DNA of 64,000 nt from Micromonospora alfalfae (lineage in GTDB: Bacteria > Actinomycetota > Actinomycetes > Mycobacteriales > Micromonosporaceae): assembly GCF_022230925.1 (NCBI RefSeq), contig NZ_JAKKFH010000007.1, forward strand, positions 1 to 64,000, read 5' to 3'. Below the pieces are notes generated by a model. It saw only the letters and a list, made by a program, of their open reading frames with translations, ran no database searches and had not been told where the DNA came from. Shown here one piece after another: positions 49,901-64,000 of the stretch. Numbering within the stretch: the first letter of the stretch is position 1; the number at the start of each line of letters is the position of its first letter. The position numbers were made by a program, and so were the translations under genes.

Positions 49901-50403
49901 TGTTCGACGGTCGTTCCGGTGAGCCGCTGCCGGACCCGATCGCGGTCGGCTACGTCTACATCCTGAAGCTCAACCACCTGGTCGACGACAAGATCCACGC
50001 TCGTTCGACCGGCCCGTACTCGATGATCACGCAGCAGCCGCTGGGTGGTAAGGCGCAGTTCGGTGGTCAGCGTTTCGGTGAGATGGAGTGCTGGGCGATG
50101 CAGGCGTACGGCGCTGCCTACGCCCTGCAGGAGCTGCTCACGATCAAGTCCGACGACGTGCTCGGCCGAGTGAAGGTCTACGAGGCCATCGTCAAGGGCG
50201 AGAACATCCCGGAGCCGGGCATCCCGGAGTCGTTCAAGGTGCTGCTCAAGGAGCTGCAGTCGCTGTGCCTCAACGTTGAGGTGCTCTCCAGCGACGGTGT
50301 GGCCCTGGAAATGCGCGAGACCGACGACGAGGTGTTCCGGGCCGCTGAGGAGCTGGGCATCGACCTGTCCCGGCGCGAGCCGAGCTCGGTCGAAGAGGTC
50401 TGA
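46972..50403 (+). CDS. rpoB: RNA polymerase beta subunit
   Basis: 1143 aa from TTG 46972 (ggaagga eight bases upstream; [14 protein letters not shown] matches actinobacterial N termini). All main regions are present, with a C-terminal ERGEME-equivalent region ([37 protein letters not shown]). The rifampicin region reads [18 protein letters not shown] then [21 protein letters not shown]. Against the usual DQNNPLSGLTHKRRL it has N518T, S522A and K527R (E. coli numbering), while D516, H526 and S531 are kept. Confidence 0.98.
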   Translation: MAASRPAKTSRTSSAFAPRRVSFGRITEHLEVPNLLAIQNESFDWLVGNEAWQGRSADDPHARSGLAEILEEISPIEDFSGTMSLSFSAPRFDEVKASIEECKEKDLTYCAPLFVTAEFTNNTTGEIKSQTVFMGDFPMMTPKGTFVINGTERVVVSQLVRSPGVYFDKQPDKTSDRDLSSVKVIPSRGAWLEFDIDKRDTVGVRIDRKRRQAVTVLLKAIGWSAERIREKFGWSELMMTTLEKDHIAGADEALLDIYRKLRPGEPPTRENAQTLLDNLFFNPKRYDVAKVGRYKFNKKLEVGVPITTGTLTEDDIVATVEYLCRLHAGEDGYEADDIDHFGNRRLRTVGELIQNQVRVGLSRMERVVRERMTTQDVEAITPQTLINIRPVVAAIKEFFGTSQLSQFMDQTNPLAGLTHRRRLSALGPGGLSRERAGFEVRDVHPSHYGRMCPIETPEGPNIGLIGALSTFARVNPFGFIETPYRKVVEGRVTDQIDYLTADEEDRFVKAQANARLKADGTFAEERVLCRRKGGETEDVLPGAVDYMDVSPRQMTSVATAMIPFLEHDDANRALMGANMQRQAVPLVKAEAPLVGTGMEYRAAVDAGDVVVAEVGGVIEDLCADYVTIHQDDGHRRTYLLHKFRRSNAGSCVNQKPVVFEGDRVEAGQVIADGPCTDEGEMALGRNLLVAFMCWEGHNYEDAIILSQRLVQQDVLTSIHIEEHEVDARDTKLGPEEITRDIPNVSEEMLADLDERGIIRIGAEVVPGDILVGKVTPKGETELTPEERLLRAIFGEKAREVRDTSLKVPHGETGTVIGVRTFSREDGDELPPGVNELVRVYVAQKRKIQDGDKLAGRHGNKGVISKILPIEDMPFLEDGTPVDIVLNPLGVPSRMNIGQVLETHLGWVAKTGWKVEGDDADWKRQLRSIDAHESEGDTNVATPVFDGAREEEISGLLESTLPNRDGKQLIGRTGKAQLFDGRSGEPLPDPIAVGYVYILKLNHLVDDKIHARSTGPYSMITQQPLGGKAQFGGQRFGEMECWAMQAYGAAYALQELLTIKSDDVLGRVKVYEAIVKGENIPEPGIPESFKVLLKELQSLCLNVEVLSSDGVALEMRETDDEVFRAAEELGIDLSRREPSSVEEV

Positions 50404-50445
50404 GGTGAGCGGTCGGGGGCCGGCTCGCCGGCCCCCGACCTCACC
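50404..50445 (+). terminator. Long hairpin between rpoB and rpoC
   Basis: ggtcgggggccggc / gccggcccccgacc (50411-50424 / 50427-50440), 2-nt loop, extended by ggtga / tcacc. It lies in an operon, so it may attenuate, stabilise or guide processing of the rpoBC mRNA rather than end it. Confidence 0.65.
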
Positions 50446-50483
50446 CGAGAATTAGCAGTACAGACGACGACATAGGGGACATA

Positions 50484-54371
<3,888 letters not shown>

Positions 54372-54380
54372 GCACCAGTC

Positions 54381-54422
54381 ACACGACGAGGCCCCCGGTG
54401 AAAGCCGGGGGCCTCGTCGTGT
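54381..54422 (+). terminator. 18-bp hairpin after rpoC
   Basis: acacgacgaggcccccgg / ccgggggcctcgtcgtgt, loop tgaaag. Strongest stem in the window; no T-tract. Confidence 0.9.
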
Positions 54423-54465
54423 CCGTGCCCACCCACCCCTGCGCCGGGTTCGGCATGATGGGGAG

Positions 54466-54834
54466 ATGACGACAGCACCCGGGCAGGTGTCCGTCGCCCA
54501 GCAGGGCATGCGCCACCCGCTGGACCCGGACCCGGCCCGCGCCACGAAGGCACGGGCGGTCTTCGCGCTGGGCCTGCTCGGCATGTTGACCGGGCTGTTC
54601 ATCGGTGGCGTGGTGCCGGCCACGGTGGCCCTGCAACTGGCCCGGCAGGCGCGCCGGGAGGCGTACGCCTCCGGGGGTTTCCTGACCGGCGGCGTCTGGC
54701 TGCGACGGGGGGAGTGGATGGCCTGGACCGGCCTGGTGCTGGTGGCGGTCAGCGTGGTGGCCGCGGTGGTCATCGGGGTGGTCCGGTTGGCCGGCGCCCC
54801 GTTCGGCCACGACTACCCGGCGAACATGGACTGA
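54466..54834 (+). CDS. Small two-helix membrane protein
   Basis: 122 aa. Hydrophobic segments ARAVFALGLLGMLTGLFIGGVVPATVALQLARQARREA and WMAWTGLVLVAVSVVAAVVIGVV, the pattern of DUF4190-like proteins. A His/Pro N-terminal part (GMRHPLDPDPAR) precedes them. Lies between rpoC and another DUF4190-like gene; not linked to transcription. ATG start with ggggag upstream. Confidence 0.75.
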   Translation: MTTAPGQVSVAQQGMRHPLDPDPARATKARAVFALGLLGMLTGLFIGGVVPATVALQLARQARREAYASGGFLTGGVWLRRGEWMAWTGLVLVAVSVVAAVVIGVVRLAGAPFGHDYPANMD

Positions 54835-54934
54835 GCCACCGGTGGCCGCGCCCGGCGCGGGCGGCGGTGCTCGCGGCGGTAGCCTGGCCGGTGTCCGCCG
54901 AGTGGCGGTGGCGGCCTTTCGACAGGAGGACCTC

Positions 54935-55864
54935 GTGACGGAACCGGCGCGGCCCCCTGCGGACGAACCGGCCGGCCCGCCGGACCCCCCGGCTCCGCCA
55001 TCCGAGCCGAGCGACTGGGCGCGACCCGGCCCGAGCGGCGAGACGCACCAACCGGTCTCCAACCCGGGCCCGCCGCCCCCTGCGGCGCCGCACCCCGGTT
55101 GGGGTCCGAACGGCTGGGGCACCACCGCGACGCCCGGCTCCGACCAGCCGTACCCGGTCTCCAACGCACCGACCTCGATGCCGCAGGGCTGGGGTCCGTC
55201 GTCTTCTGCGCCGGCTGCGCCGTACGGCTGGGGTCCGCCGTCGTCAGGGCCTGGGACGCCGCCCGGCTGGGGTCCGCCGTCGTCTGGGCCCGGGGTGCCG
55301 CCCGGCTGGGGCCCGCCGCCGTCTGGGCCTGGGACGCCGCCCGGCTGGGGTCCGCCGTCGTCTGGGCCCGGGGCGCCGTACGGCTGGGGTCCACCGCCGC
55401 CGGGGCACGGCCCGGGGTGGGGTGGCACACCGGGGCGTTCGGTACCGCCGCCCACCGACGACCAGCGTCGGCCGCCGAAGCGGGTGGAGGCGATTTCGGG
55501 TACGCCGTTCGGCGTCGTGCACCTGGACGTGGCACCGGTCACCTCCGGGCTGGCCATCGGGGCGCTGGTGGCGGGGATCGCCTCACTCCTGGTCTCACTG
55601 CTGGTGATCTGCTTCGGAGTGGCCTTCAAGAACGACGGCGGGGCCTGGGCCTCCGGGGCGTTCGCCGCGCTGGGTGTGCTGGCCGGCGGGGCGGCGGTCG
55701 TCATCGGGCTGCTCGGCCGGCGGCAGATCGGGCGGCCCACAGCGCCCTCCGCGGTCCAGTTCACCGGCCGCGGGTTGGCGATGGCCGGGATCAGCTGCGG
55801 CGCGGCGGGGGCACTGCTCAGCCTGCTGGGCCTGGGTCTTGCCCTGCTTCTCACACTGACGTGA
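54935..55864 (+). CDS. Gly/Pro/Trp-rich repeat membrane protein (DUF4190-like)
   Basis: 309 aa. The first 185 residues are disordered, Pro/Gly-rich and include six 13-residue units of type PPGWGPPSSGPGT. After a linker (RVEAISGTPFGVVHLD) come three or four membrane helices (SGLAIGALVAGIASLLVSLLVICFGV, GAFAALGVLAGGAAVVIGLLG, GLAMAGISCGAAGALLSLLGLGLALLLTL). It resembles the proline-rich-head membrane proteins common in actinomycetes. aggagg precedes GTG 54935. Role unknown. Confidence 0.75.
   Translation: MTEPARPPADEPAGPPDPPAPPSEPSDWARPGPSGETHQPVSNPGPPPPAAPHPGWGPNGWGTTATPGSDQPYPVSNAPTSMPQGWGPSSSAPAAPYGWGPPSSGPGTPPGWGPPSSGPGVPPGWGPPPSGPGTPPGWGPPSSGPGAPYGWGPPPPGHGPGWGGTPGRSVPPPTDDQRRPPKRVEAISGTPFGVVHLDVAPVTSGLAIGALVAGIASLLVSLLVICFGVAFKNDGGAWASGAFAALGVLAGGAAVVIGLLGRRQIGRPTAPSAVQFTGRGLAMAGISCGAAGALLSLLGLGLALLLTLT
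55181..55414 (+). repeat. 39-bp in-frame tandem repeat (6 units)
   Basis: Six units encode PxGWGPxxSxPGx. The central four are nearly identical in DNA (core ggctggggtccgccgtcgtc). Copy number is likely to vary between strains. Confidence 0.85.
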
Positions 55865-56049
55865 GGGTCGTCACCGAGAGATCCGGCACCTGGCGGGGGT
55901 TTTCCGCGGAAGGCTTCCGGTCACCCCGGGGGCGATGGGTGCTTCTGCGGGGAAGCCGGTACACTTACATTCGTAGGTGCCCATCGCGGGCGACGGGGCA
56001 GGACGAGATCCGGCCGGCGGGTGTGAGACAGTCGCCGGGCCATTCCGTT

Positions 56050-56078
56050 TTGACCTGGGCGGTTGTGGTAGGTACTCT
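56050..56078 (+). promoter_or_regulatory. Candidate rpsL operon promoter
   Basis: TTGACC (56050-56055), 17 bp, TACTCT (56073-56078). Good match to a vegetative actinobacterial promoter; it implies a leader of nearly 290 nt before rpsL. Confidence 0.65.
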
Positions 56079-56238
56079 TTCCCCTTGTGCCCGGGCATGC
56101 CCGGGCAACTCGTGCGTGCGCTGTTTCCGGCTTACGGGCGGCGGCACGACAAGCCAAAGATCCGGGGCGGGGCGACCCGCGTGCCGGTGACAAAACCCGG
56201 TACGAACGCGAGAGCGTCGCAACGGGGCCGTGACGAGG

Positions 56239-56258
56239 GCGACACGCCCGACCGCGGG
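56239..56258 (+). promoter_or_regulatory. Leader element shared with the rpsJ leader (copy 1)
   Basis: gcgacacgcccgaccgcggg, identical to 61049-61068, preceded in both places by cgaggg and followed by a cgg-containing stretch. It lies 114 bp before rpsL. Confidence 0.75.
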
Positions 56259-56372
56259 TGCCGGGGTCTCCGCAAGGCGACCCTGGTCGGAATGTAGGAG
56301 AGCCGGTCATCAGGCCGGCTAACGAGCAGACGGCGCGGCCGCGGATGCGGCCGAAGGGAGCGGAGAAACCCG

Positions 56373-56747
56373 GTGCCCACGATCCAGCAGCTGGTCCGAA
56401 AGGGCCGTCAGGCGAAGACGACCAAGACCAAGACCCCGGCGCTGAAGGGTTCCCCTCAGCGGCGCGGCGTGTGCACCCGCGTGTACACCACCACCCCGAA
56501 GAAGCCGAACTCGGCGCTGCGCAAGGTCGCTCGCGTGAAGCTCAGCAGCCAGATCGAGGTGACCGCCTACATCCCCGGCGTCGGTCACAACCTGCAGGAG
56601 CACTCGATCGTGCTCGTTCGCGGCGGTCGGGTGAAGGACCTCCCCGGCGTGCGTTACAAGATCGTTCGCGGCTCGCTGGACACCCAGGGTGTCCGCAACC
56701 GCAAGCAGGCGCGCAGCCGGTACGGCGCGAAGAAGGAGAAGAGCTGA
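56373..56747 (+). CDS. rpsL: 30S ribosomal protein S12
   Basis: 124 aa: [56 protein letters not shown] ... [33 protein letters not shown]. The lysines tied to streptomycin sensitivity (TPKKPNS and the later K) are wild type. GTG start. Decoding-centre protein; first gene of the str operon. Confidence 0.98.
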   Translation: MPTIQQLVRKGRQAKTTKTKTPALKGSPQRRGVCTRVYTTTPKKPNSALRKVARVKLSSQIEVTAYIPGVGHNLQEHSIVLVRGGRVKDLPGVRYKIVRGSLDTQGVRNRKQARSRYGAKKEKS

Positions 56748-56748
56748 C

Positions 56749-57219
56749 ATGCCGCGTAAGGGACCCGCTCCGCGGCGGCCACTGGTCGCTGACCCGGTGT
56801 ACAACTCGCCGCTGGTCACCCAGCTGGTGAACAAGATCCTGCTCCGCGGCAAGCGTCAGCTCGCCGAGTCCATCGTGTACGCGGCCCTCGAGGGCTGCCG
56901 CGAGAAGTCCGGCACCGACCCGGTCGTCACCCTCAAGCGGGCGATGGACAACGTCAAGCCGACCCTCGAGGTGCGCAGCCGTCGTGTCGGTGGCGCCACC
57001 TACCAGGTTCCGGTCGAGGTCCGCCCGACCCGGGCGACCACCCTGGGCCTGCGCTGGCTGGTCACGTACTCCCGCGCCCGGCGCGAGAAGACCATGGTCG
57101 AGCGGCTGATGAACGAGCTGCTGGACGCGAGCAACGGCCTCGGTGCCGCCGTCAAGCGGCGCGAGGACACGCACAAGATGGCCGAGTCGAACAAGGCCTT
57201 CGCGCACTACCGCTGGTAA
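56749..57219 (+). CDS. rpsG: 30S ribosomal protein S7
   Basis: 156 aa, standard length: [73 protein letters not shown], and the C-terminal [17 protein letters not shown] 56749 begins two bases after the rpsL stop, with aaggag inside the end of rpsL. Confidence 0.98.
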   Translation: MPRKGPAPRRPLVADPVYNSPLVTQLVNKILLRGKRQLAESIVYAALEGCREKSGTDPVVTLKRAMDNVKPTLEVRSRRVGGATYQVPVEVRPTRATTLGLRWLVTYSRARREKTMVERLMNELLDASNGLGAAVKRREDTHKMAESNKAFAHYRW

Positions 57220-57225
57220 CACCCT

Positions 57226-57253
57226 GGTTCCGGCGCCTCCGGGCGCCGGAACC
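57226..57253 (+). terminator. 12-bp hairpin between rpsG and fusA
   Basis: ggttccggcgcc / ggcgccggaacc, 4-nt loop. Internal to the str operon; probably attenuation or processing. Confidence 0.65.
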
Positions 57254-57293
57254 GCCACCAGTTGAGTCGAGACGACGATAAGTAGGGATTGAA

Positions 57294-59390
<2,097 letters not shown>

Positions 59391-59602
59391 CGCTCTGAGC
59401 AGGTGATTCGTGGTTGGTCGCGGGAGGGTTCACCCGCTCGCGGCCACCACGATCGGATCGCGTGAGACCGGGCCTGTAGGCTTCATCGCCGCAGAACCCA
59501 CAAAGGCTCTCCGGCCGTCAGGCCGGAAAGGCTGTCGACAGAGTCCTAAGCGCCGACCGGCGCGCCGGGCGTACGAACCAAGAAGTCCACAGGAGGACAC
59601 CA

Positions 59603-60796
59603 GTGGCGAAGGCTAAGTTCGAGCGGACTAAGCCGCACGTCAACATCGGCACCATTGGTCACATCGACCACGGTAAGACGACGCTGACGGCGGCCATCAC
59701 CAAGGTCCTGCACGACCAGTACCCGGACCTGAACCCCTACACGCCGTTCGACGAGATCGACAAGGCGCCGGAGGAGAAGGCCCGCGGCATCACGATCTCG
59801 ATCGCGCACGTCGAGTACCAGACCGAGTCGCGGCACTACGCGCACGTCGACTGCCCTGGGCACGCCGACTACATCAAGAACATGATCACCGGTGCCGCGC
59901 AGATGGACGGCGCGATCCTGGTGGTCGCGGCGACCGACGGCCCGATGCCGCAGACCCGCGAGCACGTGCTGCTGGCCCGTCAGGTCGGTGTGCCGTACAT
60001 CGTCGTGGCGCTCAACAAGAGCGACATGGTCGATGACGAGGAGCTCCTGGAGCTCGTCGAGCTCGAGGTCCGTGAGCTGCTCTCCTCGCAGGAGTACCCG
60101 GGTGACGACCTGCCGGTCGTTCGGGTTTCGGCGCTGAAGGCCCTCGAGGGTGACCCCGAGTGGACCGGCAAGCTGCTGGACCTGATGACCGCTGTCGACA
60201 CCTCGATCCCGCAGCCGGAGCGCGAGGTTGACAAGCCGTTCCTGATGCCGGTTGAGGACGTCTTCACGATCACTGGTCGTGGCACCGTCGTCACCGGTCG
60301 CGTGGAGCGCGGCGTTCTCCTGCCGAACGAGGATGTTGAGCTCGTCGGTATCAAGGAGAAGAGCTTCAAGACCAAGGTCACCGCGATCGAGATGTTCCGG
60401 AAGACCCTGGACGACGCCCGCGCAGGCGAGAACGTCGGCCTGCTGCTGCGTGGTACCAAGCGCGACGAGGTCGAGCGCGGCATGGTCGTCGTGAAGCCGG
60501 GCTCGAACACCCCGCACACGGAGTTCGAGGCGACGGTCTACATCCTCTCCAAGGAGGAGGGTGGCCGTCACACCCCGTTCTTCCAGAACTACCGTCCGCA
60601 GTTCTACTTCCGGACCACTGACGTCACCGGTGTCGTCACCCTCCCCGAGGGCACCGAGATGGTCATGCCGGGTGACAACACGTCCATGTCGGTGAAGCTG
60701 ATCCAGCCCATCGCCATGGAGGAGAACCTCAAGTTCGCGATCCGCGAGGGTGGCCGCACCGTCGGCGCCGGGTTCGTCACCAAGATTAACAAGTGA
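59603..60796 (+). CDS. tuf: Elongation factor Tu
   Basis: 397 aa. P-loop [64 protein letters not shown], and the C-terminal kirromycin/tRNA surfaces ([28 protein letters not shown]). GTG start with aggagga upstream. The 212-bp gap to fusA holds a small ccggcc-gtca-ggccgg stem. Confidence 0.98.
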   Translation: MAKAKFERTKPHVNIGTIGHIDHGKTTLTAAITKVLHDQYPDLNPYTPFDEIDKAPEEKARGITISIAHVEYQTESRHYAHVDCPGHADYIKNMITGAAQMDGAILVVAATDGPMPQTREHVLLARQVGVPYIVVALNKSDMVDDEELLELVELEVRELLSSQEYPGDDLPVVRVSALKALEGDPEWTGKLLDLMTAVDTSIPQPEREVDKPFLMPVEDVFTITGRGTVVTGRVERGVLLPNEDVELVGIKEKSFKTKVTAIEMFRKTLDDARAGENVGLLLRGTKRDEVERGMVVVKPGSNTPHTEFEATVYILSKEEGGRHTPFFQNYRPQFYFRTTDVTGVVTLPEGTEMVMPGDNTSMSVKLIQPIAMEENLKFAIREGGRTVGAGFVTKINK

Positions 60797-60918
60797 ACTA
60801 GGTAACCCCGATTAGACCCGCCGCCGGTCGTGCGGCATACTAGTCAGGTTGCGTAACGACAGTTCGTCGCCTGTGTTCGGCTTTCGCTGAACCTCCGGGT
60901 GGCGAGGCAGTCGAGCGT

Positions 60919-60951
60919 AGGGTGGTTGGCGGCCCAGTCGCCAACCACCCT
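60919..60951 (+). terminator. 13-bp hairpin in the S10 leader
   Basis: agggtggttggcg / cgccaaccaccct, 7-nt loop. Either the tuf terminator (122 nt after its stop) or part of an S10-operon control structure. Confidence 0.6.
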
Positions 60952-61048
60952 CGTACGGCGTTCAGGTCGCGGTAATGCGATCGGCGCCTTGACCCCCCGT
61001 GCGGTCAGCACCACTCCGGTACCTAGGGGCGGAGCTCGGCCCGAGGGC

Positions 61049-61068
61049 GCGACACGCCCGACCGCGGG
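61049..61068 (+). promoter_or_regulatory. Leader element shared with the rpsL leader (copy 2)
   Basis: gcgacacgcccgaccgcggg, identical to 56239-56258. Here the following ggtcgg lets ccgacc fold into a small hairpin. 78 bp before rpsJ. Confidence 0.75.
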
Positions 61069-61146
61069 GGTCGGCGAAGTGGGCCTGTGCCAGCCGGTAC
61101 AGGCGCCCGCAACACAGCGGCATCGAGAGAAGGAACAGAAGCCACC

Positions 61147-61455
61147 ATGGCGGGACAGAAGATCCGCATCCGGCTCAAGGCCTATGACCACGAGGTCGTC
61201 GACTCCTCGGCTCGGAAGATCGTCGAGACGGTGACGCGCACCGGGGCGCAGGTCGCGGGCCCGGTGCCGCTGCCCACGGAGATCAACCGTTTCTGCGTTA
61301 TCCGCTCGCCGCACAAGTACAAGGACTCGCGCGAGCACTTCGAGATGCGCACGCACAAGCGGCTGATCGACATCATCGACCCGACCCCGAAGACGGTCGA
61401 CTCGCTCATGCGCCTCGACCTGCCGGCTGGCGTCGACATCGAGATCAAGCTGTAG
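61147..61455 (+). CDS. rpsJ: 30S ribosomal protein S10
   Basis: 102 aa: [74 protein letters not shown]. Also NusE in antitermination. agaaggaacagaa precedes ATG 61147. First gene of the S10 operon. Confidence 0.98.
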
Positions 61456-61466
61456 GGACCGGACAA

Positions 61467-62132
61467 ATGGACAGGCAAGTCAAGGGGATCCTGGGCGCCA
61501 AGCTCGGCATGACCCAGGTCTGGGAGAACAACCGTGTTGTTCCCGTGACCGTGGTCGAGGCCGGCCCGTGCGTCATCAGCCAGGTTCGTAGCGCCGAGAA
61601 GGACGGTTACTCCGCGGTCCAGCTCGCGTACGGCACCATCGACCCGCGCAAGGTCAAGAAGCCGATCAGCGGGCACTACGCCAAGGCGGACGTGGCGCCG
61701 CGCCGGCACATCGTCGAGCTGCGCACCACTGACGCTGGGGAATACTCGCTCGGCCAGGAAGTCACTGTCGAGGAGTTCCCGGCCGGCGTCACCATCGACG
61801 TCACCGGCAAGACCAAGGGCAAGGGCTACGCCGGCCCGATGAAGCGGCACGGCTTCCACGGTCTGGGCGCCGGGCACGGCGTCGAGCGCAAGCACCGCTC
61901 GCCCGGCTCCATCGGCGCCTGCGCCACTCCGGGTCGTGTCTTCAAGGGCACCCGGATGGCCGGTCGTATGGGTGGCGTGCGGTACACCGTGCAGAACCTC
62001 ACCGTCCAGGCGGTCGACACCGAGAACAACCTGCTGCTCGTCCGGGGTGCCATTCCTGGTCCCAAGGGCGCGCTCGTTCTGGTCCGTACCGCGGCCAAGA
62101 GCAAGGTGAAGAAGGGCGGTGCGGCCAAGTGA
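61467..62132 (+). CDS. rplC: 50S ribosomal protein L3
   Basis: 221 aa: [34 protein letters not shown] and the long loop [45 protein letters not shown] reaching the peptidyl-transferase centre. Overlaps rplD by four bases. Confidence 0.98.
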   Translation: MDRQVKGILGAKLGMTQVWENNRVVPVTVVEAGPCVISQVRSAEKDGYSAVQLAYGTIDPRKVKKPISGHYAKADVAPRRHIVELRTTDAGEYSLGQEVTVEEFPAGVTIDVTGKTKGKGYAGPMKRHGFHGLGAGHGVERKHRSPGSIGACATPGRVFKGTRMAGRMGGVRYTVQNLTVQAVDTENNLLLVRGAIPGPKGALVLVRTAAKSKVKKGGAAK

Positions 62133-62779
62133 CCACCGTTGACGTGCGCACCGTCGAAGGCACCACCAGCGGCTCCGTGGAGCTGCCGGAGGACATCTTC
62201 GACGTGCAGGCCAACGTCGCGCTGATGCACCAGGTCGTGGTGGCCCAGCTCGCGGCGGCCCGACAGGGCACGCACAAGGCCAAGACCCGCGGCGAGGTCG
62301 CCGGTGGCGGCAAGAAGCCGTACAAGCAGAAGGGCACCGGTCGCGCCCGGCAGGGCTCGATCCGCGCGCCGCAGTTCGCCGGCGGTGGCGTCGTGCACGG
62401 TCCCGTGCCGCGCGACTACAGCCAGCGGACCCCGAAGAAGATGAAGGCCGCCGCTCTGCGGGGTGCCCTCTCCGACCGGGCCCGCGCCGGGCAGGTGCAC
62501 GTCGTCGAGGCGTTCGTCTCGGGCGAGAAGCCGTCGACCAAGGCGGCCCTGGCCACGCTGACCAAGCTCACCGAGGCCCGTCGGGTCCTGGTCGTGCTGA
62601 GCAGCACCGACGAACTGAACTGGGTGTCGCTGCGCAATGAGCCGCGGGTGCACCTGATCGAGTCCGGCCAGCTGAACACGTACGACGTGCTCGTGGCCGA
62701 CGACGTGGTCTTCACCAAGGACGCCCTGGACGAGTTCCTGGGCGTGCCCGCCGAGACCACCGAGGAGGGTGGCAAGTGA
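62129..62779 (+). CDS. rplD: 50S ribosomal protein L4
   Basis: 216 aa. The extended loop ([48 protein letters not shown]) lines the exit tunnel. In many bacteria L4 represses its operon. GTGA overlaps on both sides. Confidence 0.97.
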   Translation: MTTVDVRTVEGTTSGSVELPEDIFDVQANVALMHQVVVAQLAAARQGTHKAKTRGEVAGGGKKPYKQKGTGRARQGSIRAPQFAGGGVVHGPVPRDYSQRTPKKMKAAALRGALSDRARAGQVHVVEAFVSGEKPSTKAALATLTKLTEARRVLVVLSSTDELNWVSLRNEPRVHLIESGQLNTYDVLVADDVVFTKDALDEFLGVPAETTEEGGK

Positions 62780-63078
62780 GCACGATCGCCGACCCGCGCG
62801 ACATCATCGTGGCGCCGGTCGTCTCGGAGAAGAGCTACAGCGAGCTGAACCGGAACTGGTACACCTTCCTGGTGCACCCGGACGCGAACAAGACCGAGAT
62901 CAAGATCGCTATCCAGCAGATCTTCAACGTCCGCGTCCTGACGGTCAACACGCTCAACCGCCAGGGTAAGCGCAAGCGCACCAAGACCGGTTTCGGTCAG
63001 CGCAAGGCGACCAAGCGGGCGATCGTGAAGCTGGCTGACGGTGACCGCATCGAGGCCTTCGGCGGCCCGGTCAGCTGA
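62776..63078 (+). CDS. rplW: 50S ribosomal protein L23
   Basis: 100 aa: [64 protein letters not shown]. Docking site for trigger factor and SRP at the exit tunnel. GTG start overlaps rplD. Confidence 0.97.
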   Translation: MSTIADPRDIIVAPVVSEKSYSELNRNWYTFLVHPDANKTEIKIAIQQIFNVRVLTVNTLNRQGKRKRTKTGFGQRKATKRAIVKLADGDRIEAFGGPVS

Positions 63079-63090
63079 GGGGTGTAGACA

Positions 63091-63930
63091 ATGGCTATCC
63101 GTAAGTACAAGCCGACGACGCCGGGCCGACGTGGCTCCAGTGTCGCTGACTTCGCCGAGATCACCCGGTCCACGCCGGAAAAGTCGCTGCTGGCTCCGTT
63201 GCCGAAGAAGGGCGGGCGTAACGCCCACGGCCGGATCACCACGCGGCACCACGGTGGCGGTCACAAGCGTCAGTACCGTCTGATCGACTTCAAGCGGGTC
63301 GACAAGGACGGCGTGCCGGCGAAGGTCGCTCACATCGAGTACGACCCGAACCGCACGGCGCGCATCGCGCTGCTGCACTACGCCGACGGCGAGAAGCGGT
63401 ACATCCTCGCGCCGAAGGACATGAAGCAGGGCGACCGCGTCGAGTCCGGCCCGGGCGCCGACATCAAGCCGGGTAACAACCTGCCGCTGCGCAACATCCC
63501 GGTCGGTACCACGATCCACAACGTGGAGCTGCGTCCGGGTGGCGGGGCCAAGCTGGCCCGTTCCGCCGGCGTCGGCATCCAGCTGCTCGGCCGCGAGGGC
63601 GCGTACGCGACCCTGCGTATGCCGTCCGGCGAGATCCGGCGGGTGGACGTGCGCTGCCGCGCCAGCGTCGGCGAGATCGGCAACGCCGACCAGTCGAACA
63701 TCAACTGGGGTAAGGCCGGCCGGATGCGGTGGAAGGGCAAGCGCCCGACCGTCCGTGGTGTCGCCATGAACCCGGTCGACCACCCGCACGGTGGTGGTGA
63801 GGGTAAGACCTCCGGTGGTCGCCACCCGGTCAACCCGCAGGGTAAGCCCGAGGGCCGCACCCGCCGTAAGGGCCAGCCGAGTGACCGGCTGATCGTCCGC
63901 CGCCGCTACGCCACGCGTAAGCGCGGCTGA
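63091..63930 (+). CDS. rplB: 50S ribosomal protein L2
   Basis: 279 aa: [43 protein letters not shown], and the C-terminal [22 protein letters not shown] with the conserved His near the peptidyl-transferase centre. ggggtgtagaca precedes the ATG. Confidence 0.98.
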   Translation: MAIRKYKPTTPGRRGSSVADFAEITRSTPEKSLLAPLPKKGGRNAHGRITTRHHGGGHKRQYRLIDFKRVDKDGVPAKVAHIEYDPNRTARIALLHYADGEKRYILAPKDMKQGDRVESGPGADIKPGNNLPLRNIPVGTTIHNVELRPGGGAKLARSAGVGIQLLGREGAYATLRMPSGEIRRVDVRCRASVGEIGNADQSNINWGKAGRMRWKGKRPTVRGVAMNPVDHPHGGGEGKTSGGRHPVNPQGKPEGRTRRKGQPSDRLIVRRRYATRKRG

Positions 63931-63942
63931 GGGAGATAAGAC

Positions 63943-64000
63943 ATGCCTCGCAGCCTGAAGAAGGGCCCGTTCGTAGACGACCACCTGCTCAAGAAGGTGG
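63943..64000 (+). CDS. rpsS: 30S ribosomal protein S19 (partial, runs off right edge)
   Basis: The first 19 codons, PRSLKKGPFVDDHLLKKV after the Met, are the conserved S19 N terminus. gggagataag lies before the ATG. Next in the standard S10 operon order after L2. Confidence 0.95.
   Translation, partial: MPRSLKKGPFVDDHLLKKV

Larger units (their letters stand above)
55865..56372. other. rpsL leader/promoter region
   Basis: 508 bp with no supported gene. Contains a promoter (56050-56078), possibly a second -10 (TACACT at 55960-55965), and the 20-nt element at 56239-56258 that recurs before rpsJ. Transcript leader about 290 nt long. Confidence 0.65.
60797..61146. other. tuf-rpsJ intergenic region (S10 operon leader)
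   Basis: 350 bp, no gene. TTAGAC (60812) and CATACT (60836), spaced 18, are a possible promoter. A 13-bp hairpin (60919-60951) and the shared 20-nt element (61049-61068) lie in the leader. Confidence 0.6.

Noticed and set aside
47233..49998. 921-codon frame antisense to rpoB
   Set aside because: Shadow of strong third-position GC bias in rpoB; Val/Asp/Leu/Arg simple composition and no motif.
55181..55414. CRISPR-like array
   Set aside because: Contiguous 39-bp coding repeats without unique spacers.

Overview
The window is high-GC actinomycete chromosome, most likely Micromonosporaceae (Micromonospora or Salinispora type). This rests on gene content and order: a nuoG-N run, tRNA-Thr/tRNA-Met/rpmG/hadAB/tRNA-Trp/secE/nusG/rplK/rplA, rplJL-rpoBC and rpsL-rpsG-fusA-tuf followed by the S10 operon. 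The frequent GTG/TTG starts and short palindromic intergenic repeats fit as well. No species is claimed.

Layout. 1-9911: 3' part of the complex I operon (end of nuoG, nuoH, then nuoI-N). It is interrupted between nuoH and nuoI by about 2 kb holding two palindromic repeats, a glutathionyl-hydroquinone-reductase-like gene on the minus strand and a SnoaL-like gene. nuoL and nuoM are separated by an exact 59-bp tandem duplication. 10027-15131: htpX, an MFS transporter, a RibD/DHFR-like reductase, a hypothetical gene, a DUF1028 protein and a YajQ-family protein. 15279-15362: tRNA-Tyr.

15311-33894: an integrative element of the actinomycete AICE (pSAM2-like) class, inserted in the 3' half of tRNA-Tyr. 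It is bounded by 57-bp identical att repeats and has an 18,527-bp period. Its core is pra - tra (FtsK/SpoIIIE) - three small genes including a DUF2637/Spd-like membrane protein - HUH replication initiator - xis - int. These genes are tightly overlapped and sit behind operators that match one found upstream of an element-encoded GntR regulator. Cargo on the left: a two-gene unknown module, an Mrr-type endonuclease, a membrane-anchored HEPN-like protein, two GntR regulators, a GT2 glycosyltransferase, and a minus-strand sigma-factor cluster with very small coupled and membrane proteins. Cargo on the right: a GNAT and a DUF4265 protein.

33895-36300: a scar region with a membrane-associated hypothetical protein, a frameshifted relic of a second tyrosine integrase, a degenerate tRNA-Tyr-3'-like sequence, and a 45-aa exported peptide gene. 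36353-38908: a GAF-GGDEF-EAL c-di-GMP protein.

38909-64000: the housekeeping translation/transcription region, with tRNA-Thr, tRNA-Met, rpmG, hadA, hadB, tRNA-Trp, secE, nusG, rplK, rplA, an ABC exporter pair, a leader region, rplJ, rplL, rpoB, rpoC, two small membrane proteins, rpsL, rpsG, fusA, tuf, rpsJ, rplC, rplD, rplW, rplB and the first codons of rpsS. Strong GC hairpins separate most transcription units. The rpsL and rpsJ leaders share a 20-nt identical element.

Coordinates and motifs come from direct reading. Family names come from recognisable motifs and synteny. No database search was possible.
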